Both the position numbers and the translations under genes were made by a program. A stretch of DNA of 64,000 nt from Thermoplasma sp. (lineage in GTDB: Archaea > Thermoplasmatota > Thermoplasmata > Thermoplasmatales > Thermoplasmataceae), in contig NZ_VYIJ01000005.1 in assembly GCF_008709555.1 (NCBI RefSeq), positions 22,254-86,253 of the forward strand, read 5' to 3'. The stretch's first letter is position 1, and each line of letters starts with the position of its first letter. Below, piece by piece: positions 60,836-64,000 of this stretch. The notes under the pieces are model-generated. The model did not search any database. It was not told the DNA's origin and worked only from the letters and a program-made list of their open reading frames with translations.

Positions 60836-61864
60836 TTACTCTGGTGGTTCAGGCACGATGTCCGTCAATGGCAATATCTCCATTATCCTGTTATTATGAG
60901 TTTTTCTTTTCTCATCTGACCAATACTTTCCCAGTGCTTTCAGAAATTCTATCTGATCCTCCTTTCTTATTACGAAATAGTTATCAAGGTGGCCTGAGCC
61001 ATCGCTATATCCCCAGTAGTCTATTGGGCCCATTATGGATCTAACTATATCGTAATAGAAGTCATGGAACCAGGTGCTTTCAAAATTGAATTGCACTATC
61101 TTCCCGTTTCTGTTTGATCTGTAGACTTCGTACTTGCCATTGAACCTTATATCGCTATTGTGAACCCTGGCTATAAGGCTGTTGGTGTCAGAGGCAACAT
61201 ATTTCATCCTGAAATTCATTGTGTTCTGAAAGATTCCATTGGAATTGATCTGAAGTTCCTCTTCGGAAAGTGTCCAAGTCGTCCGTATGACCTGCACCAT
61301 GCTTGGATTGATCTCCTTTCTTTCAACCGCCAATCTGAACGATGGGATGTCGATGCTCTCAAGCTTTTCAAGCCTGATAACTTCAGCCGGCAGCGGTGCG
61401 AGATTCACATAATCCAGAATAAGCTTGGTAACAAGATCAAGGACTTCCTCAACGAATTCAAACACGATTATGAGTTCGTCCCTTCCAAGGCTTATAACAG
61501 GATACATCACAAGGCCAGGTATGGATGCAAGCTTATTTATGGATGCATTGGATATTTCGGATATATCCCTTATCAAGGCATTCGTGTCATGCTTGACCAC
61601 CTTACCCAGGCCAATCTTGGTGTAATAAGAGTTTATGTAATCTACAATGGACTCCACCTCATCAGTTTTCAGCGTCTTGAATGCATTTATGAACATCTTC
61701 CATCTGCCGTCCTCCCTAGCAAACATGCCGCCATAGTTGTACCTCCTGTTCTCTTCATTGTATCCAGGAAACATTTTCCAGAAGCGTTCTGGAACAGGAT
61801 TGGGCACGTTTACCCTTATTGAAGCAAGATAATCCAGAGATGGTGGAAATACGTGATCGTCCAT
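60836..61864 (-). CDS. Unrecognised 342-residue protein
   Basis: I do not recognise this protein. It is soluble, has no signal peptide, and contains many aromatic and charged residues with no obvious catalytic motif. The N-terminal half alternates helices (SIVDYINSYYTKIGLGKVVKHDTNALIRDISEIS); the C-terminal half is beta-rich (RMKYVASDTNSLIARVHNSDIRFNGKYEVYRS) and ends acidic (DIVPEPPE). ATG 61864 lies 26 nt from a TATA-like GTTAAATTAATG (61884-61896). It stands alone between the stalk operon and the aspartate-family genes. Confidence 0.8.
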   Translation of the reverse strand: MDDHVFPPSLDYLASIRVNVPNPVPERFWKMFPGYNEENRRYNYGGMFAREDGRWKMFINAFKTLKTDEVESIVDYINSYYTKIGLGKVVKHDTNALIRDISEISNASINKLASIPGLVMYPVISLGRDELIIVFEFVEEVLDLVTKLILDYVNLAPLPAEVIRLEKLESIDIPSFRLAVERKEINPSMVQVIRTTWTLSEEELQINSNGIFQNTMNFRMKYVASDTNSLIARVHNSDIRFNGKYEVYRSNRNGKIVQFNFESTWFHDFYYDIVRSIMGPIDYWGYSDGSGHLDNYFVIRKEDQIEFLKALGKYWSDEKRKTHNNRIMEILPLTDIVPEPPE

Positions 61865-62150
61865 TTGATCTTGATCTCAAACAGCATTAATTTAACTTTG
61901 CCTCATCGCTCTGCATGGTTGCGAAATTTCCTATTCCAGTGAACATCGTCAATGGTGATATTACTGAAGGTAATCTATTATTATAAAATGTAAAAATATT
62001 AGTTCTGAATATCCAAAATATCATTGAAAAATGGGCTAGATGCGATCATGATATTGCTAATAAGAATCAGAACCGTTGGAGGCCTTGAATATGGGCTCAG
62101 GGTTGAGATGCTGGTGGTTAGTATGATCAACGGTAATATGGTGATTGGAC
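61865..62150. other. Region before asd with a long predicted leader
   Basis: A TATA-like TTATTATAAAA (61977-61987) predicts a transcript start near 62010, giving asd a leader of about 140 nt. The leader holds a 38-codon frame (62048-62164) that overlaps the asd start, and GGTGAT (62140-62145) 5 nt before the asd ATG. Confidence 0.5.
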
Positions 62151-62164
62151 ATGGACAAGCTTAG
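62048..62164 (+). CDS. Possible 38-codon leader peptide upstream of asd
   Basis: The frame ATG 62048 to TAG 62162-62164 encodes a peptide rich in Ile, Leu, Val and Met (MILLIRIRTVGGLEYG at the start). It overlaps the asd start by 14 bp in another frame. No ribosome-binding site precedes it. It could couple or attenuate translation of asd, or be chance. Confidence 0.25.
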   Translation: MILLIRIRTVGGLEYGLRVEMLVVSMINGNMVIGHGQA

Positions 62165-63167
62165 GGTTGGGCTCATAGGTTCAACCGGAGTGGTTGGTTC
62201 TCTGATATCTAAAATGATATCAGCGCACCCGTACTTTGATCTTGCAAACGTATACGCCTCCGACAGGAGTGCGGGACAGAAATATGGTGACGTGGTTTAC
62301 GGCGGTACGTATGAACCTTACAAGGATCTTATTGTTCGGGAAAGTGATCCTGACCAGATATCGAGAGATCATAATGATATCATCTTCAGCGCGGTGAGCG
62401 ATGACAAAGCAGGACTGATAGAGCGGCGTCTGGCAGAGGCAGGGTTTCCAGTGTTCACGAATGCATCCGCAAATAGACTTGAGGACGACGTTCTGCTGAT
62501 CGTTCCAGAGATCAACGGTGATCTCATCAGCCGAAACATGAAGAAGGGGTTCATCATAGCTAACGGGAATTGCAGCACCATCGGTCTTTCTCTTGGCATC
62601 GATCCTGTTATTCGCGGAAGATCGGTGAGAGAGATCGTTGTCACCACAATGCAGGCTGTGAGCGGTGCCGGCTATCCCGGAGTTCCATCTCTGGACGCGA
62701 TCAACAATGTGATACCGTACATCCAAAAGGAGGAAACAAAGATAGAGATGGAAACGAGGAAGATATTCGCAGGAAAACTGAATGCAGAGATATTTGCCAC
62801 GACGACACGAGTTCCGGTGAAGATAGGGCATTTAGAAGCCGTCCATATAGAATTTGAACAGAAATTCGATCCTGATGAGATAGTGGAAGAATTCCGCACG
62901 TATGGGAATGGCATTCTAAAAACAGAATTTCCGTCCCTGCCAGAAAAATCTGTTATTGTATTCAATGAAAATAATAGGCCGCAGCCCGAACTGGATAGTA
63001 TGAACGGCGGAACTGGGCTGAAAGCCGGAATGGCTGTGTCTGTGGGGAGGATAAGGGTGAGAGAAAACAGTGTAGACCTTGTTCTGCTCGTTAATAACCT
63101 GATCAGAGGCGCCGCCGGATCAACGCTTCTCAATGCTGAAATAGCTTACAAAGGAGGGATTATTTGA
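62151..63167 (+). CDS. asd: Aspartate-semialdehyde dehydrogenase
   Basis: A 338-residue ASADH that reduces aspartyl phosphate to the semialdehyde, the branch point to threonine, methionine and lysine. GLIGSTGVVG binds NADP, and the catalytic Cys141 is in NGNCSTIG; SGAGYPGVPSLD follows. ATG 62151 has GGTGAT 5 nt upstream; an in-frame TTG at 62145 lies inside that site. The stop overlaps the TTG start of the aspartate kinase gene. Confidence 0.95.
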   Translation: MDKLRVGLIGSTGVVGSLISKMISAHPYFDLANVYASDRSAGQKYGDVVYGGTYEPYKDLIVRESDPDQISRDHNDIIFSAVSDDKAGLIERRLAEAGFPVFTNASANRLEDDVLLIVPEINGDLISRNMKKGFIIANGNCSTIGLSLGIDPVIRGRSVREIVVTTMQAVSGAGYPGVPSLDAINNVIPYIQKEETKIEMETRKIFAGKLNAEIFATTTRVPVKIGHLEAVHIEFEQKFDPDEIVEEFRTYGNGILKTEFPSLPEKSVIVFNENNRPQPELDSMNGGTGLKAGMAVSVGRIRVRENSVDLVLLVNNLIRGAAGSTLLNAEIAYKGGII

Positions 63168-63982
63168 AGGACAGGTGCGTTATCAAGATAGGTGGTTCAG
63201 TACTGAAGGACGATTCCATTCTTCCCTATATAAGAGACATCATATTGCATTTTGAAAAACCTGTCGTGGTCGTCAGCGCCTTTAGTGGAATAACAGATGC
63301 GCTTTACAGGTTATATGAGCGCAGGGAATGCAGGGAAGAAAGGCTAAGAGATCTTCTTCTGATGCATCTAGGCATGCTTCATAAGTACCAGATAAAAGCT
63401 GATCTTCACATTCTTCCTGGATCTGGAGGAATAGAGGATGAGGAATCATATGTTGCCTTTGGCGAAAAGATGTCCGCATTTACGCTTGCAAGTTATCTGA
63501 CTGGTAATGGAATTCCTGCGGCCCCTGTATACACAGATGAAGCTGGTATCGTAGTAAATGATGCCTCATGGGGACGGGAGGTTGATATTGACGGCTCCAA
63601 GGCATTTTACAGGAATATTGCCAGAATAGAGAGAAACGGGAGGATACCTGTAGTGACTGGGTTCTTTGGAGCAGATCAGCTGGGCAACACTAGGATCTTG
63701 GGGAGAAATTCAAGTGATTATTCCGCAGTTGCAATTGCAGCCATACTTGGCATAAGGAACGTTATATTGATAAAGGATGTGCCGGGCATATATCTGAACC
63801 TAGGAGACAGGACATCTTTGGTGAGCAGGATGGATTACGATACGGCTTTGCGTATCATCAATGGTGGATCGAGGGTTGTGCATGAGGCCGCGATTAAGCT
63901 GGCAATGAAGAAGGGAATAAACCTCGTGATAACATCTCTAGAGACTATAGATCACGGTACGTTCATAGGCGACCCTTTTTGA
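63164..63982 (+). CDS. Aspartate kinase-like amino acid kinase without ACT domains
   Basis: A 272-residue amino acid kinase with KIGGSVL at the N-terminus, VVVVSAFSGITDALY, FGEKMSAFTLASYL, GRNSSDYSA and LIKDVPGIY. Location after asd points to aspartate kinase, the first step of the pathway. It lacks the C-terminal ACT domains that give feedback inhibition in ordinary aspartokinases. TTG 63164 is the start: AGGAGGGA (63152-63159) lies 4-5 nt upstream and the frame has no better codon. The window ends 18 nt after its stop. Confidence 0.87.
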   Translation: MKDRCVIKIGGSVLKDDSILPYIRDIILHFEKPVVVVSAFSGITDALYRLYERRECREERLRDLLLMHLGMLHKYQIKADLHILPGSGGIEDEESYVAFGEKMSAFTLASYLTGNGIPAAPVYTDEAGIVVNDASWGREVDIDGSKAFYRNIARIERNGRIPVVTGFFGADQLGNTRILGRNSSDYSAVAIAAILGIRNVILIKDVPGIYLNLGDRTSLVSRMDYDTALRIINGGSRVVHEAAIKLAMKKGINLVITSLETIDHGTFIGDPF

Positions 63983-64000
63983 AGCTACCGCTTCCAGAAA

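Noticed and set aside
60308..60919. 203-codon plus-strand frame opposite L11
   Set aside because: Antisense to a certain ribosomal protein gene and its promoter; no start signals.

Overview
The window is a chromosomal segment of a Thermoplasma-type euryarchaeon, very probably Thermoplasma acidophilum or a close strain. The clearest marker is the 783-residue M1 aminopeptidase at 4935-7286, which I recognise as tricorn-interacting factor F2. Supporting marks are archaeal ribosomal proteins, aIF2-gamma, deoxyhypusine synthase, a fused Kae1-Bud32 protein, a short archaeal triosephosphate isomerase, and TATA boxes about 24-26 nt upstream of start codons, so that many mRNAs should be leaderless. 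Genes are packed on both strands. I see no CRISPR array, rRNA, prophage or intact insertion sequence. The only trace of a mobile element is a decayed TnpB-like 3' end near 2.9-3.0 kb.

Layout. 0-11.7 kb: truncated RNA helicase, GH31 alpha-glucosidase, a sodium/solute symporter with its small partner, factor F2, Sua5 (t6A synthesis), PurE, and small unknown and membrane proteins. 12-24.3 kb: purC-hemE-hemH, dCMP deaminase, triosephosphate isomerase, an AsnB-like protein divergent from a PIN-ATPase-KH protein, an orphan DNA methylase, tRNA-Ile, and the operon rps6e-aif2g-glycosylase-hxlR. 24.4-35.3 kb: Kae1-Bud32 with an ITP/XTP pyrophosphatase, the electron-transfer-flavoprotein operon fixCXAB, bacterial-type ThrRS, tRNA-Gly, MTA phosphorylase and a beta-CASP nuclease. 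35.3-47.7 kb: an MFS transporter and a carbohydrate block (sugar nucleotidyltransferase, GH57 enzyme, GT4 glycosyltransferase, GH133 debranching enzyme, GH15 glucoamylase, sugar-nucleotide epimerase, GHMP sugar kinase). 47.8-57.6 kb: a PadR/binding-protein/MFS cluster, an APC permease divergent from an ACT-domain protein, a thiolase-DUF35-Nudix operon, an aminopropyltransferase and deoxyhypusine synthase. 57.6-64 kb: peroxiredoxin, the stalk operon L11-L1-L10-L12 followed by a 58-residue membrane peptide, an unknown protein, then aspartate-semialdehyde dehydrogenase and aspartate kinase.

How the genes work together. The carbohydrate block, with the GH31 enzyme at the left edge, can build, debranch and degrade an intracellular alpha-glucan and make activated sugars for surface glycans. 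Sua5 and Kae1-Bud32 serve t6A tRNA modification. The Fix proteins carry electrons from acyl-CoA-type dehydrogenases to quinone. HemE and HemH serve the late haem pathway, and PurE and PurC serve purine synthesis.

The most notable signals are three 12-bp direct repeats spaced exactly 20 bp apart in the ACT-protein/APC-permease promoter region, one TATA box that could serve two divergent GTG-started genes, a thiolase whose nucleophilic Cys is replaced by Gly, the unannotated 58-residue peptide gene after L12, a palindrome placed as an operator in front of the PadR gene, and a DNA glycosylase lacking the AP-lyase lysine.
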